From positions 248,001-312,000 of the forward strand of contig JBCAML010000019.1 in the NCBI GenBank assembly GCA_038503075.1: a stretch of DNA of 64,000 nt, written 5' to 3'. Position 1 is the stretch's first letter. The number at the start of each line of letters is the position of its first letter. The notes below the pieces were generated by a model, which worked only from the letters and a program-made list of their open reading frames with translations, was not told where the DNA came from and did no database searches. Position numbers and translations under genes: made by a program. The DNA comes from Gyromitra esculenta (Eukaryota; Ascomycota; Pezizomycetes; Pezizales; Discinaceae). Below are positions 12,060 to 23,950 of the stretch, one piece after another.

Positions 12060-13274
12060 ATGCCTCCAAGAAGCCCTGTTCAACTGCCCGGTAACACTCT
12101 AGAAGGCGGAGGTCAGCTAGTTCGCGTCTCCCTTGGCCTTTCCTCGCTTCTCTCAGTTCCAATCCACATTCCTAAGATCCGCGCCGGCCGTCCCTCCGGC
12201 GGTGGTTTAAAAGCTCAGCATCTCACATGCGTTAATTGGCTTTCGAAAGCTAGCCATGCGAGAACCGTGGGTGCTGAGAAGAAGAGTCGAGAACTAGAGT
12301 TTTGGCCATCTACAGACGATATTCGACATCGAGAAGCATTTTGGACAGAGAGTACGCAGAGTGTCCCAAAGAGAACCATAACTATCAATATCGGCACCCC
12401 CGGAAGCATAACGTTAACAGTACAAGCTGTCCTACCTTACATTATTTTTGCAGCTAGTTGGCTAGGGGGAGAAGATGCAGGGAACCAGAAACCAGGAGCT
12501 ATCGAGTTGAAGGTTATCGGTGGGACAAATGTTACCCATTCACCATCTATCGAGTATCTCAGCCAAGTTATGTTCCCGATGCTCAGTACCCATGTACTTC
12601 CTAAAGAGCTGCAGCCCCTGCGAATGGAGGTTTCAAAGAGATGTTGGGCCGTTGGACCGCAGAGCCCTCTAGGAGAAGCTACCTTTTGGATTCCGACATT
12701 ACCTTTCAGTGGTACTATCCCAGGTTTTGAGTTGAAGGGTAGAGGAGAAATCACCAAGATATGCGCTAGTATTATCGTCCCGAAGGCCGACATTAGTTCT
12801 TTCAAGAAGACTCTTATCGACGAGGACATAGGGACGGAGTTGGAGATCGTTGTTGAAGAAGACTCTGAGCACCCCAAAAAATATTATCTTTTATTAGTCG
12901 CGCATACCTCAAACGGATATAGACTTGGCAGAGATGTGCTTTATGACTCCTACAGCCATAGAAAGGTCGCTCCAGAATCAGGAATAGCTAAGTATATGGT
13001 TGGAGCTTGTATCGGGGCTTTGAAGAGGGAGATTGAACATGGTGGATGCGTGGATGAGTTCATGCAGGATGAACTCGTGGTTTTTCAAGCACTAGCAAGT
13101 GGTAGGAGCTCTGTATATGCTGGAGAAGGGGTAGGGGAAGGAAGTCTACACACCAAAACTGTGAAGTGGGTTGCGGAAACCCTTACAGGAATTGTTTTTG
13201 ATGGAGAGGGCAAATGTGGAGTGGACGGGGTTGGGCTAAAATCAGGATGCTTGGAATGGAAGGGGAGATTGTAA
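12060..13274 (+). CDS. RTC1/rtcA-like: RNA 3'-terminal phosphate cyclase, 404 aa
   Basis: This is an intact single-exon frame. An ATG at 12027 would add 11 residues, but MPPRSPVQLPGNTLEGGGQ at 12060 begins where family members begin. The glycine-rich GGGQLVRVSLGLSSLL, KIRAGRPSGGGLKAQH and VDEFMQDELVVFQALASG blocks are characteristic of the RtcA/RTC family. The conserved histidine of LHTKT (residue 364 from MPPR) matches the family's adenylylated nucleophile. The enzyme converts an RNA 3'-phosphate to a 2',3'-cyclic phosphate using ATP, through enzyme-AMP. In fungi its role is linked to RNA repair or processing, and RtcA-type rather than RCL1-type is favoured by the retained histidine. The N-terminus ends with no targeting signal I can see. 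A short tail after the catalytic block is slightly divergent. Confidence 0.92.
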   Translation: MPPRSPVQLPGNTLEGGGQLVRVSLGLSSLLSVPIHIPKIRAGRPSGGGLKAQHLTCVNWLSKASHARTVGAEKKSRELEFWPSTDDIRHREAFWTESTQSVPKRTITINIGTPGSITLTVQAVLPYIIFAASWLGGEDAGNQKPGAIELKVIGGTNVTHSPSIEYLSQVMFPMLSTHVLPKELQPLRMEVSKRCWAVGPQSPLGEATFWIPTLPFSGTIPGFELKGRGEITKICASIIVPKADISSFKKTLIDEDIGTELEIVVEEDSEHPKKYYLLLVAHTSNGYRLGRDVLYDSYSHRKVAPESGIAKYMVGACIGALKREIEHGGCVDEFMQDELVVFQALASGRSSVYAGEGVGEGSLHTKTVKWVAETLTGIVFDGEGKCGVDGVGLKSGCLEWKGRL

Positions 13275-14016
13275 TTTAGTTTTGGAAATTATAAGCACAG
13301 AATCTACAGTGAATTAGCGATAAGTGTCTGTACATGCTGATAGTCAAATACTTCATTTTCTTAACTTTTCTTCTTTATTTGGTTAAAAACAATACTATAA
13401 TGGTCTGATAAATGTAAATGTAAGTACGCCATAATAACCGTAATTTTCCGCCTTCCACAGACCTCCGGAGGGGCAAAGATATACGGGTGATAATCTGTGA
13501 AGTTCGTTGTAGTCTAGTCTATCCCCGCAGAAAGCCGTAGAAACAGTAGAATACTCAACCCCACCTCATTATAAGATACTCTAGAGATATTTCACAATTG
13601 CGAGGGGGAATATCACGTTTAATTAATTTAGTGCTGCTTGTGTAGAACGGTGTTGATTGCATGGTAACTCTTAATCCTCTTGTGTGCTTATATGTTCACG
13701 GGAGCGACGTCTATACAAGCTTCTTACATGGCGAAGAACGGCTCCTATTGCAAAACTTATGTAACTTCTACACTTAATTAAGTATGAATGATCAAACTAA
13801 CTAGCGCTCTATAGCTATGGCTACATGTATCGGCCACTGCATCTGAGTCCTAACACGAAATATCCCCTTCGGACGATTAGGAAAAAGTGTAAAGGGTAAA
13901 AGGGTAAAAGGAAAAAAGGAAAACAGTGAGAAAGGACAATGAAATCACTAGACCCATGCACAAAAAGACCAAAGGAATAAACGATAAATCTCTCCCCGGT
14001 ATAGCCCAAAATATCA
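13275..14016. other. Intergenic, convergent ends
   Basis: This lies between the cyclase stop and the stop of tandem copy 1. It is AT-rich, with purine runs near 13880-13920. I see no gene or repeat pair. Confidence 0.5.
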
Positions 14017-14560
14017 CTATTTCATCCGAACCGGAGTATACCCTGGAAGTATCTCATCACGATCTTCATCTCGATGAGGCTGTTTGACCACTTCGACAGC
14101 TTCCTTCAAGGCCTCTTTTGAAATCCTCGAAGCATGGTTCGGAAGAACCATGTATGTGCCTCCTCCGCTGACGAGCTGTGCGACCACAGTCCTATGGATG
14201 ATCGAATAGTTGTTCAGGTCGATTAGAACCCAGTCATCAGGCTTTGGATACTCCAATTCCAAACCAGCCTTTGGTAGCTTCAATCGTTTTGGCTCTTGAG
14301 GGTTAGAACTTTTCCCTTCCATATCTTTGATGAGTTCATCGATTTTGGCACCGATCTGCAATTTGAAACAAATTAGCTTGCTACTTCCTAGATTTTAAAT
14401 GTCACGTGTACGCATCTCCACACTAATCCTCATTTGCCAATCTTACGATCGATTCCGTATTCAAGAAAAAAGATTTTAAACCTACCGAAGATGACTCCCA
14501 CGGAACGACATACGGCATCCCATGCGATGGGAAAATCAATTTGACGGATGTATTTCCCAT
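14017..14560 (-). CDS. Tandem small-protein family, copy 1 (137 aa, 2 exons)
   Basis: Exon 1 (14486-14560) is exactly 25 codons and reads MGNTSVKLIFPSHGMP... . A phase-0 intron (14356-14485, GTAGGT..TTGCAG) is followed by exon 2 (14017-14355, 112 codons plus stop). Exon 2 carries LKLPKAGLELEYPKPDDWVL, a short IIH element, GGGTYMVLPNHAS and a helix-like EALKEAVEVV. Three neighbours at 15021, 15875 and 16937 share length, intron position and motifs. There is no signal peptide, no membrane segment and no cysteine-rich pattern, so a small soluble intracellular protein is suggested. I do not recognise the family. Shared conservation across four copies is the evidence that it is a real gene. Confidence 0.8.
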
Positions 14561-15020
14561 AGTTTTGGAAAGGTTTCTCCTTTGATTCTTCTCGTAGTTT
14601 AAAAATTGGTCGAAGGGTAGTTAACGAGCAGATAACAGATTGTGGAGAGTAGCAAGCAGAGTTCAAGGATGGAAGCGGAGTTCAAATAGCAGAATCCTAT
14701 GTAACATCTTAAGGCAGCCGTCAGCTGCGCCAACTGCGCCACGTAACGAGTGTAACCATATAAATGTCTCAGAATCGTAACCCTCAACCGAGCCACCCGT
14801 ACGAAATCGAGCTTGATTGTGATTCGCCCAAGTATCGTTCTCATCGGCGCAGCCAGGCTGCCTCAAAAAAAAAGGGTACAGAGATCCCCACAATAATGGC
14901 GTCACATACAAGCAACACACAAAACAGCAATACATTATCTCTCCGCAGCTCTGATAATTCACTCGATATCTTAACCCCAAGAGCCTAGCAACGTCATACC
15001 ACTCCGCGTGGTTATATGGG

Positions 15021-15483
15021 TTATATGGCCTCAGCGTACAATGGAGGTTGGGTCGAGTCTTTCGCACGGCTCAGTTTGACTGCGTCCATAGCTTCCTTCA
15101 AGTCATCTTTTGAGAGCATGGAGGCGCGATACGGGAGAACCATATATGTACTCGAGCTGCCGACGAGGGTTCCCGAGAAGCTCCTGTGAATGATCGAGGC
15201 TTTGTAAATGTCGACCAGAACCCAGTCGTTGGTTTTTGGAAACTCTAGCTCCAGACCGCTTGTTGGGAGTTTCAACCGCCTTGCTTCTTGTGTCATGGAA
15301 CTTTTTGCCTCTATATCTTTAAGGATTTCGTCAATCTTGGATGCTATGTTCTATACACACTTTTTATTAGCGTTTTCTAACAAGTTGGAAGTGCTTGGAC
15401 AATTCTACCGGAATTTCCTTGCCCGGTACTTCAAATGGCATCCCATGCGATGGGAAGATCAGTTTTACTACAGAATTACCCAT
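15021..15483 (-). CDS. Tandem small-protein family, copy 2 (134 aa, 2 exons)
   Basis: Exon 1 (15409-15483) is 25 codons, beginning MGNSVVKLIFPSHGMPFEVP. A 58-bp intron (15351-15408, GTAGAA..GTATAG) joins to exon 2 (15021-15350) in phase 0. Exon 2 contains LKLPTSGLELEFP, TNDWVLVDI, SIIHRS, STYMVLPYRASMLS and DDLKEAMDAV, matching copies 1, 3 and 4 position by position. It is intact. Upstream DNA (about 15560-15620) resembles that upstream of copy 1 (about 14640-14690): both contain GTAGCAAG followed by a GCGGAG..TCAA stretch. The duplication unit therefore includes promoter sequence. Function is unknown. Confidence 0.82.
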
Positions 15484-15874
15484 TATCTTTAGAGCAGATA
15501 GACTTTCGGTTGATTTTTTCGGTTGATTTTGGGGAGGTAGCTTCTGTGGTGAAATATTGGAGTAGGTGGGGTAACAGAGGGTAGCAAGTTCTGGGGAACA
15601 AAGCGGAGCTCAAGTACTCGCGATCGTCCCTTTCAGGCAACCACCAACTCCGCCGCACGTGCCCATTGACATCAGTGTAACCTATTCCAACAAGAACTGT
15701 TTTGCCGTCATTCGCGATAAAGTTTATAATTTTTATCATGGTAATGCAGCCAGGCAGACTCAAACCCCTTCGAGGACATGCATGAACAAGATATAAAACA
15801 AGAACATAGTATGGCTCTAGGTATTCCTTCTGCGCCTCGAAACTAACGAAATCCAACCTTTACGGTTCCATTCG

Positions 15875-16378
15875 CTACGTGACCTCGACATGCCCCAAAG
15901 CCGTGACACCCTGAACTGTCTTCGGACGATCCAACTTTGCTATTTCAATAGCTTCCATTAAATGCTCTTCGGAAAACATAGAAACTCGATACGGGAGAAC
16001 CGCATATGTACCTCCTTTGATAACGAGGCTCGCTGACAGGTCGGTGTGGATCATCAAAGCGTTGTCGATGTCGACCAAAATCCAGTCGTTGGGCTTTGGA
16101 TAATCTATCTTCAGGCCACTTGTTGGCAACAAGGTTTTCCTTAGCTTTAGAGGAACGGAACCTTTCGTTTCTAGGTCCCTAATGATCTCGTCAATCATGG
16201 ATCCAATTTGCTGTATAAATCGTTTATTAGTATATCCCACCTCAATTCATATATCTCAAGGCATAAATCGTGTCCATAGATAGGAATCTCTAGGAAAGCC
16301 TACCGAGACCACATTTCCTGGAGTGATAAATGGCATCCCATGCGATAGGAAGATCAGTTTAACCACAGAATTCTCCAT
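15875..16378 (-). CDS. Tandem small-protein family, copy 3 (136 aa, 2 exons)
   Basis: Exon 1 (16304-16378, 25 codons) starts MENSVVKLIFLSHGMPFITP. The intron is 16211-16303 (GTAGGC..TATACAG) and exon 2 is 15875-16210. Motifs TLLPTSGLKIDYPKPNDWIL, LMIH, GGTYAVLPYRVSMFS and EEHLMEAIEIAKL align with the other copies. Within the family it has the FLSHG variant of FPSHG. The frame is intact with a normal stop. As with its neighbours there is no targeting signal and no recognised domain. All copies point the same way with 0.4-0.6 kb spacers, so each presumably has its own promoter. Confidence 0.82.
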
Positions 16379-16936
16379 TGCATTTGAGTTAACAAGCCTT
16401 CCGTTTGCTTCTTCCCCTCTAATCAATGAAATAATTCTGGTGATGAGAGACATGATATTAGAAACATAGAGTAATGAACGAAGTCCAGCGAAGAGAGTGG
16501 AGCCTAAGCGTTTCATATATATGTGGTTAGGCAACCAACCCATTGTGCCATAGCGTCGCACGTCTCAATCATTTATTTTATCTATTATTTCATTCGGCAC
16601 ACATACATCCCAGTCATGCATATATCAGATACCAGTCTTGGTGTAGCTAGATAAGTTTAGGGGCTTGTAATTGTTAGACCAAATCTAACCAAGCCACCTT
16701 CGTTACTATATATAGCGCAGCTAGACAAGTTTCTTTACAGGTTTGAAATTGCTTGAATTCTCACATTGGCAATTTATAGTAGAATATATATAACTGACTA
16801 CTCATAAATAAATAAATAAATAAACAGGATAATAGAGCGCTAAGACAATTGCAACGATACAAGCACCTAATAAACCTGTACTAACTAGCAAATAGCTGAA
16901 ATCGAAAAACAGACACAATCAATCTTAAACCACTAC

Positions 16937-17415
16937 TCAATTATAAGGCGGAAGCCCTTCATCACGACTGCTTGGCTTTCCCACTCTAATAGCTTGACCC
17001 AAGTCCTCTTCTGTAAGATCGCTAGTGCGAATCGGCAGAACCACGTAGGTGGCTCCTTTAACAACCATAACACCCATCACGGAGCTATGAATCAGTGAAG
17101 AGTTGGCTACGTCGACTAAAATCCAATCACCAGGACTTGGAGACTCCAAGACCCTGCCACCTGGTAGCTTCAGTTTCCAGGAATCTTTAGGCGTGGAGTT
17201 TTTCTGTTCTATGTCCTTAAGGATGTCGTCGATTTTCGTTTCGAGCTCCTATATATATACTATCTTTTAGCCTCTGAAATCCTTACCATAGCAAAACGTA
17301 TCCCTATCTGGTATCCATAACAATGATTGGAAGACTCTACCGGGAGAACGGAAAATGGAACAACAAAAGGTAGTCCATGCGATGGGAAAATTAACTTGAG
17401 TGTGCTGTCTACATT
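16937..17415 (-). pseudogene. Tandem small-protein family, copy 4, start codon disrupted
   Basis: Exon 2 (16937-17248) is open and matches the family (GDWILVDVANSSLIHSS, GATYVVLPIRTSDLT, EEDLGQAI). Exon 1 (17341-17415) keeps LKLIFPSHGLPFVVP and the GTAGAG donor, and the intron acceptor TATATATAG is present. The position of the family's ATG is AAT in this frame. The only nearby ATG is one base out of frame and is followed at once by TAG. The simplest reading is a one-base deletion right after the start codon, though an unseen upstream exon or a sequencing error would also explain it. It is the most divergent copy. Lineage and function are as for copies 1-3. Confidence 0.7.
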
Positions 17416-20400
17416 TTCGTTAGCTTTCTCATTTGAAGTAATTTCGACTTAAACCTGCCATGCGATTTATCCGGGAACATTCCCAGCATTCCTTTCATGA
17501 TCAACATACCATCTAGCTTAGAATTGCTGAACCCCATTGCCCCTAGACGTATTGTATATGCTTCTGCTCGCCTTTTTCCGGGAAATTATTTCGTGTCGAT
17601 AAACGGCGATGCCTATAGAATAGTAGGATTCTCAAGAGCAGAAGCTACCCCCCTTTAAACAAAACAATCCTCAGGCAACCCTCTAAATTACAATAATCGG
17701 TGGAATATTTAAGTTATACAACTCGCGTGAGGAACGTCATATGGGACAGCTCGCTTCGCATTGTACTAATGTGGGGGCGTTACGGACGCCTTAATTAATT
17801 AAATTGTCGTACATCTTTTATCCACATTGTTCTGTATCTTACGTTATGAGAAAACGTTGTGAAATTTGCCGTGAACCAATGCAGTCCACAGCTATATCTA
17901 GGCCTACGTGTATGTACATGTAGTTGTATCTAATAAGTTGCTGCGGATTTACGAGGCTGCACGACATCAAGCCCCGTCATCATGCAACACTATGCGCCAA
18001 CTCCAAACAACCTCCCATATTCTATTTTTTCTTTAAACTGCACTATCATCTAGGAAGGTTGCATATGTATCAAATGGTACCATTCATGCTATACTGCTTC
18101 ATCCATTATTGTTGGATACCTACTTGACTAGTTCGTTGAATAATTTGCTGTCGCGTCACAACAACTTATTAGATACAACGGAATAAAATTAGGGATTGTA
18201 TGGATTTCTCCAGCTGATATTTTGCGATTTATTTAGCTGTATTTATGAAGGACGGAAACATATCTTATGCGTATCCTACGTATCAACGAGGGCCGCATAA
18301 CTTATCGTTTTAGCCCTAGCCCTAAAAAATTTGACCCACTCACCAGAAGGCCTTAAGGGCAAGAACTGGAATCACCCTAGCGGAAATTAGCCTTGTAGTA
18401 TCTCTATCGTGTATATCGACTGGGCTTCATTGGCATATCTTGAATTGCACTCACACGAACTAACGCAATGAGGCTAGCACCAGAGCATGCCATTACGAGA
18501 TATTCCAGAATTTTCTTCCAGAACCGTATCGAAACAACGAACGTAACTGACAACGTAGTTATAGGTATAGAACGTCTTAACTAACAATCCGCCTTGCCGA
18601 ATCACTACTGCAACGCCTTTATGCAACGTAAAACCCTCATATAAAAGATGGGATATTATCGAAGTTGATTGGCTGATTGGATAAATGCTGAGCCTCAGCC
18701 AGCAATACATGTAGTACCGTCCTCGCGTATGCTAAAACCTCACTCTAATCTCAATTCTTCTTTCCGAATTCACGAATACACTAGTCTCACTTCAGTCTAC
18801 AATTTCAACTCCAGTAAAAAATTTAACTCCACGTACGTATACCCTTTTTCAGGCAACCCTTCGTACAATCTAGAGCATTCTACCTTCCTCCAAACTACTG
18901 ATAGTTTTAGTAATAGTGTGAAACCCGCATGAGAACAAAGCAAGGCCAGGGTACTTCAGCCAAATCACGTAAGACCTACTCAACATAAAGTCTTCGAATA
19001 GAAACCAAGCTAATCCTACAGCTTTGGGGTAGGCCTGAACTGTTTCACCATATATCACTCGATTCGGCATCAAGATATCTTATCTAATCGACATTACCAT
19101 ATCTACTAGCTCAAATAAAGCTGGAGAAACCCTCGAGGTCAACGAATCTTCAATAGTGCCTTATATGTCCCTATCCATATGGACACATCTTACTGTGACC
19201 TCAGGGGGCTCTCCTGTTTACCCGCAAATTCCAACGAGTGTGGCGAGGTTTGGGCATATAGGCATACACACCAATAGCAATCCAAACAAGCGTTCTTTTC
19301 TCGCTAGTAGAGCCAACGACACGATTATAGACAACGAGATCATCACCATGTTATTATTGAAGTTACACTCTTCAAAGTTATCGTATTTCAAATATAAATG
19401 GGTAGATGATCTTACATATAGGCCCCCCAGTGCTAAACTTCCAGCTAGTTCCATATTACTAACGGTTTTACAGAATAAGACAATCGAAGACGGCGATAAT
19501 GATGAGTTAGTAGTATGAAGTGATTAAATGAAGAGCAAGGAGGTAAAGTTGGGAGTGATAAAGATCAAGGCAGGTAGGATTCGATCCTACGAAAATATGG
19601 AAACCTCGTTACTATGCCGACCTCAACAAAGTCAGCCTACTCCGGATTCGATTACTAAACTATGTGAGCAATCTATTTTTTCTATTTGAATTGACTTGAA
19701 GTACTATAACTAGTTTTATTTGAAGGCTGCGAAGTTATTTCCAGCTCTCTTATCCTTGGAACTACAGCCTCCAGCAAGACTATTATAGAAATAAAAGTTA
19801 AAACAAGGCCGATGTCTGTCACCGAAACCATTACCGTTGGCCTGAAAGACCAGTTAGGGGCTCAGGTCCTCGAGCTCCGCGTTTCTACAATAATCTTGCC
19901 AGAAGCTATACGAATGAACCATCCTAGATTATCTTGGTCATTTGGGACTTAGAAATAAGAATTATTTATCACCGCATCAGAGCGGTGGAGGACATAGCGG
20001 GGTTTGGCAACCTTGGCTAATAAGCTGGCTTGCATCCACCCGTGCCAACCTATGAGCAAAACCCCACTATATACCTCCCCTTACGATATCTTCTACAGCT
20101 CTATAAACAGTTTTGTCACTCAAAGCTATTTCACGAGCGGAAACAGTTTTTAATCAGGCCCACTATATGAACCGATTCATACCAACTCCGTTAGCTAGAT
20201 TGCCTCGCAGCAGCCACAAGCAGCCAGCGGCCGACCTCCTATACATGAAGCTACAGCAGTCCATCCAATAAAATGAGATTTAATGACAAGACCACTGTAC
20301 TAGTACAACCATAGCCCCACTCAGACATCTATGATCCCAGACAGTACAGGCTTGGATAGGAAGCCTGCATCCCAGCTAAAGGCCACGAATACCTAGATTA

Positions 20401-20784
20401 ACAACCATTAATCGGGTAATAAACTATTACCAATTTCATCTCACAGTCAAGCACTTGGTGTGGGCACTCTCCGCGCTTTTTCCCAGCTCCACATATCTAA
20501 ACTTCAAAACTTAACGACCATTTAATGCAATCTTCGCCAAATTTTAGGATCAAAAATATAAACCATTCTCCACGAACTCGCTTTGCAGTCTAAAAGAATG
20601 GCAGCATAATTCCTAAATTCTAAGCCCGACAGCTTTCATAATACAAGAACAAGAGTCACCAACGCAGTCTAAATTTCATCATGCACCGTTTCTCCTTCAC
20701 CCACACCTAGAAGCACCCCCTCGGGTCAGCTACATCACCCCTGCCCAGGGAGTCCCAGGACAAACCAAGCAGCCGGAGGAAATC
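17416..20784. other. Gene-free AT-rich stretch of 3.4 kb
   Basis: No convincing coding region. The longest frame (19156-19518, +) has no recognisable motif. A perfect palindrome resembling a tRNA T-arm (GTAGGATTCGATCCTAC, 19574-19590) is present, but the rest of a tRNA could not be folded. The tract probably represents decayed repeats. Confidence 0.4.
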
Positions 20785-22668
20785 TCAATCTTTACTTTTA
20801 CACAACCGGCCATCTTCTCGTTCTGCCCATCTATCGCTACCGACCGCCGTAATCGCATAAAAAATTTGATCAGGATCGTACTTGTTTTTTATCTTAAGCA
20901 GCGCATCGTAGTTGACGCCAAAGAACTCCTTCTGGAAGTTCGGCTCAAATGGATCTCCTTCGTTCATGTAGGCGCCTGAGTCTGGAGAAAGACCACGGAG
21001 TGCCTGGTCCCAGACATTGGTGATCTTGTTTTGATCCGCTGCTACTTGGTCCCAAGAAATAGTATCGTTCCATGGACTTGAAGGTATTAGTTATAAAGAT
21101 TAAGGAGATAGGATTTATCATTACTCACATAGTTACGACAATGTTGAATTCGTTGTCACGCCAGGCAGGGAGAACAGAGTTATATGGGTGACCCGCGACC
21201 TCGAGTGTTGGGCGAGCAGCAACCTCAAAGATTAGCGATCCACTATCAATGATTCCCCGGATAGCGGCGTTGAACTGTGAGCGCTTGTCTTTGACAATAG
21301 ACCGTGGGACGATACGGCCGCCGTACTGAGCAATGCCGACCTGGATATAGTCGAAACTTGAATCGAATGCAGATTTATAGCCAGGGTACTCTGTCATATT
21401 GTAGGTATACGGCAGCCCGAGCGCTTCCAGTTTATCAACTAGCGGCTGTAATATCTCCGCCGTGTCTGCTTTTGTCAGGCCTGGCCCAAAGAACGGCCCG
21501 AGTGAGAATGATCCCGTAAAGTAAACATTAACGCTAAATGCGCCCCGATCGGTGTAACTCGGTGTGAGCTGGTGAATAAGATCAACAGCTTCATACCACT
21601 TCTCGATATTTTCAGCGGTACCGTTATGAGTGAATGTAAGTGTCCCAGCAGTGACAGGGATATCAGGATGTGCCTTCACCATGAGTGAAGTAACAACACC
21701 ATAAGTTCCACCTCCGCCGCCGCTGAGTGCCCAGTAGAGATCTCTATTCTGTTTACGGTTTGCAACACGCAATTTACCATCGGCGGTCACTACCTCCCAT
21801 TCTAGCACTTGATCCGCCCCTAATCCGTACTTTGACATTAAGGCTGAGTGTCCGCCACCTTGAGTGTAGCCACCCGCAAGACCGACAGTAGAGCATTCGC
21901 CGCCCACCACTGCCACGCCATTTTTATCGGCAACCTCGTAGGCTTCAAATCCCTGCACACCAGCACCAATTTTCAACGCAGCCCCAGTCCAATCCGATTC
22001 GCCAGAGAACTTAGGAATATATTCGATAGTCTTAAGATGATGAGTCCAAATTGCAAGGGCACCTGCGCCAGTTGATTTCCCGAGGTAGCTGCAGATAACG
22101 CGAATATGAGCAGGGAGCGGTTACTTAAGTGAGTGCGTGAACGTACTCGTGGCCAGTGTTCCGAATGACAAGTCGGATATTGTTTTTCTTTACAAATTCC
22201 AGCCCAGCAACAATGTGAGCTGGCTCCGTCACATTGATAGCGTACCGAACGTAATTCCCAAGCAGACACGGCGTAGAGGGTGCCGTGAATGGATCACAAC
22301 TCGCGTTAGCCCAAACAGGGGCCATAATTGAAGAAGACGATTCATCACTACCAAGCCCCAAGGCAGATTAGCTAGAGAGAACCCATTTACCAACACATTG
22401 GGAAAATTCCTTACTGCAACGCTGGATCATGCCAGTTATCCTGTATGAACTTGCATTCCGCCGCATCATAATTCGGAACATGACATGGCGTACCGATAGG
22501 GATGCTGGCTATCAGACGACCAGATACCGTCGAATTAAGTGCATTCCATTCCTGCGTTGAAGGCCAACACTTATCTCCAGGGAAGCAGCGGCAGGACGAA
22601 GACGTAGCGACGGCAGTCCCTAACAAGCCGAGAAGGCTGATAGAAGCGGCAGAAGACCTTTTCACCAT
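20785..22668 (-). CDS. Secreted FAD-linked oxidoreductase (BBE-type, isoamyl alcohol oxidase-like), 4 exons
   Basis: Exons 22415-22668, 22147-22347, 21129-22088 and 20785-21076 join through introns 22348-22414, 22089-22146 and 21077-21128 to give 568 residues. The N-terminus is a clear signal peptide (LLGLLGTAVAT). The VAO/PCMH FAD-binding fold is complete. RNTGHDY carries the histidine (about residue 151) and GGECSTVGLAGGY the cysteine (about 217) that bind FAD at two points in this family. The C-terminal BBE segment ends KNKYDPDQIFYAITAVGSD. SSSSIMAP and NASCDPF are typical of fungal isoamyl-alcohol-oxidase-like members. Such enzymes oxidise alcohols, sugars or secondary metabolites and make H2O2. 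The actual substrate is unknown. Several NxS/T sites fit secretion. No clustered partner gene is evident within several kb. Confidence 0.92.
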
Positions 22669-23079
22669 TTTAACCCAAATAATTCGATGGGAAAAGACCC
22701 GGCTTGAATTTAACTCCCTTTAAGATCCCTTAACGAGCCTTTTATACCCTACAAAGAAGTCTGCTTTAGCCTTAAACTGGTTATCCATCCAGGCATTTTC
22801 CACGTCAGAAATATTTTCATTGGTGTCGGCTCCGCTCCGAGGGTGGCTTTTTTTGTTGGGCGCCGCCGCATAGTTGCGTTAATGCATGCATGCAGGTACT
22901 CATGGATGATTCCGGGGTTATTTTCTCATCGGGAATCGTTCAGATACTTGGTTACCGATCCCCAATGTCTCAGACTATTACTCATCGATGCAGGATTTGT
23001 AACCGAGTGATAGATAAAGTAAAAAAAAATTTGAGCATATCGTTCAACATTAAAGCGAAGTAAAAAAAAGAGGTTATAT

Positions 23080-23950
23080 ATACCTGTCAAAATAATAGAT
23101 TTGAAATTTCAAGATATCCCTGTTACAGGGTTCGCCCAACCAGGGACGGATGCATCGTTCATGGGATCCTTGGTAACGGACTCATCACATGCCTTCAGTA
23201 GAGACAATATTTATAATGAAGACAATAGCACTGTTGAGAATGCTGACCGATACGGACAACCCCAGGAAACCACGTCTGTGTTCACTAGAAAACGTGGACA
23301 TTGACCATACCAGCAGCTAATCCACTGCACTGTCATTCAAGAAACCGTGGTAGTTCCCTATAAGATGACATGAGATCCTTTCTTAGTGGCAGATCGAAAA
23401 TCTCAGAAGCCAAATCCTGATTACCGGGTACAGAAACTCTCAAAGAAAATATTTTTGGAATTTCAAAGGTTCATTTTCACGTGCTCCATCGCGGAGATGC
23501 CCGATTCGTCCACATATCAACGTCCCCTGGTAGCATCTACCAGGAGCAAGGAGCAGCATCACAGATACCATCCTGGACAGATATCATCCTGGACAGGAAC
23601 CAGGGGTGGGGCACGCAGGTAAAATATAAAAGAGATATTCCAAGTCAACAGAGCTCGGGCCGGTGCGTGGAAATCTCGTAAAGCAGACAAGGCTATTTCA
23701 GCTAGTAAGGGATCCCTGTACTGCACAACCTCCAGCACTTCTAATAGCCACTAGAAATCCCTTGAACATTTATTAGTGCTATGTGGTACCGTCGAGAGAT
23801 TGTTACAGTTCTTTGTTCAGAGATTAAAACGTCCAGGATATGCCGAGTTCCTGGAAAGTTGTTTTTTGCGAAGCTTTAGGTGCCCTGGTTTCCTGGAACA
23901 GTATGGTTTCCTAAACTGTGATCTTAGATGGATACTGCCCCGTTAGACGG
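23080..23950 (+). pseudogene. Possible decayed coding region
   Basis: Several consecutive + frames have protein-like composition. One is 23101-23304. Another is 23481-23681, containing GDARFVHISTSPGS. A third, about 23690-23945, has one internal TAG, with LKRPGYAEFLESC near its end. They lie in different frames with stops between them, and no splice sites link them cleanly. A 14-15 bp direct repeat (ATCATCCTGGACAG-type) occurs near 23568-23596. No family is recognised, and a relic is only one possible reading. Confidence 0.22.

Noticed and set aside
19560..19670. tRNA-like T-arm palindrome GTAGGATTCGATCCTAC
   Set aside because: No acceptor stem, D arm or credible anticodon arm could be paired around it on either strand.
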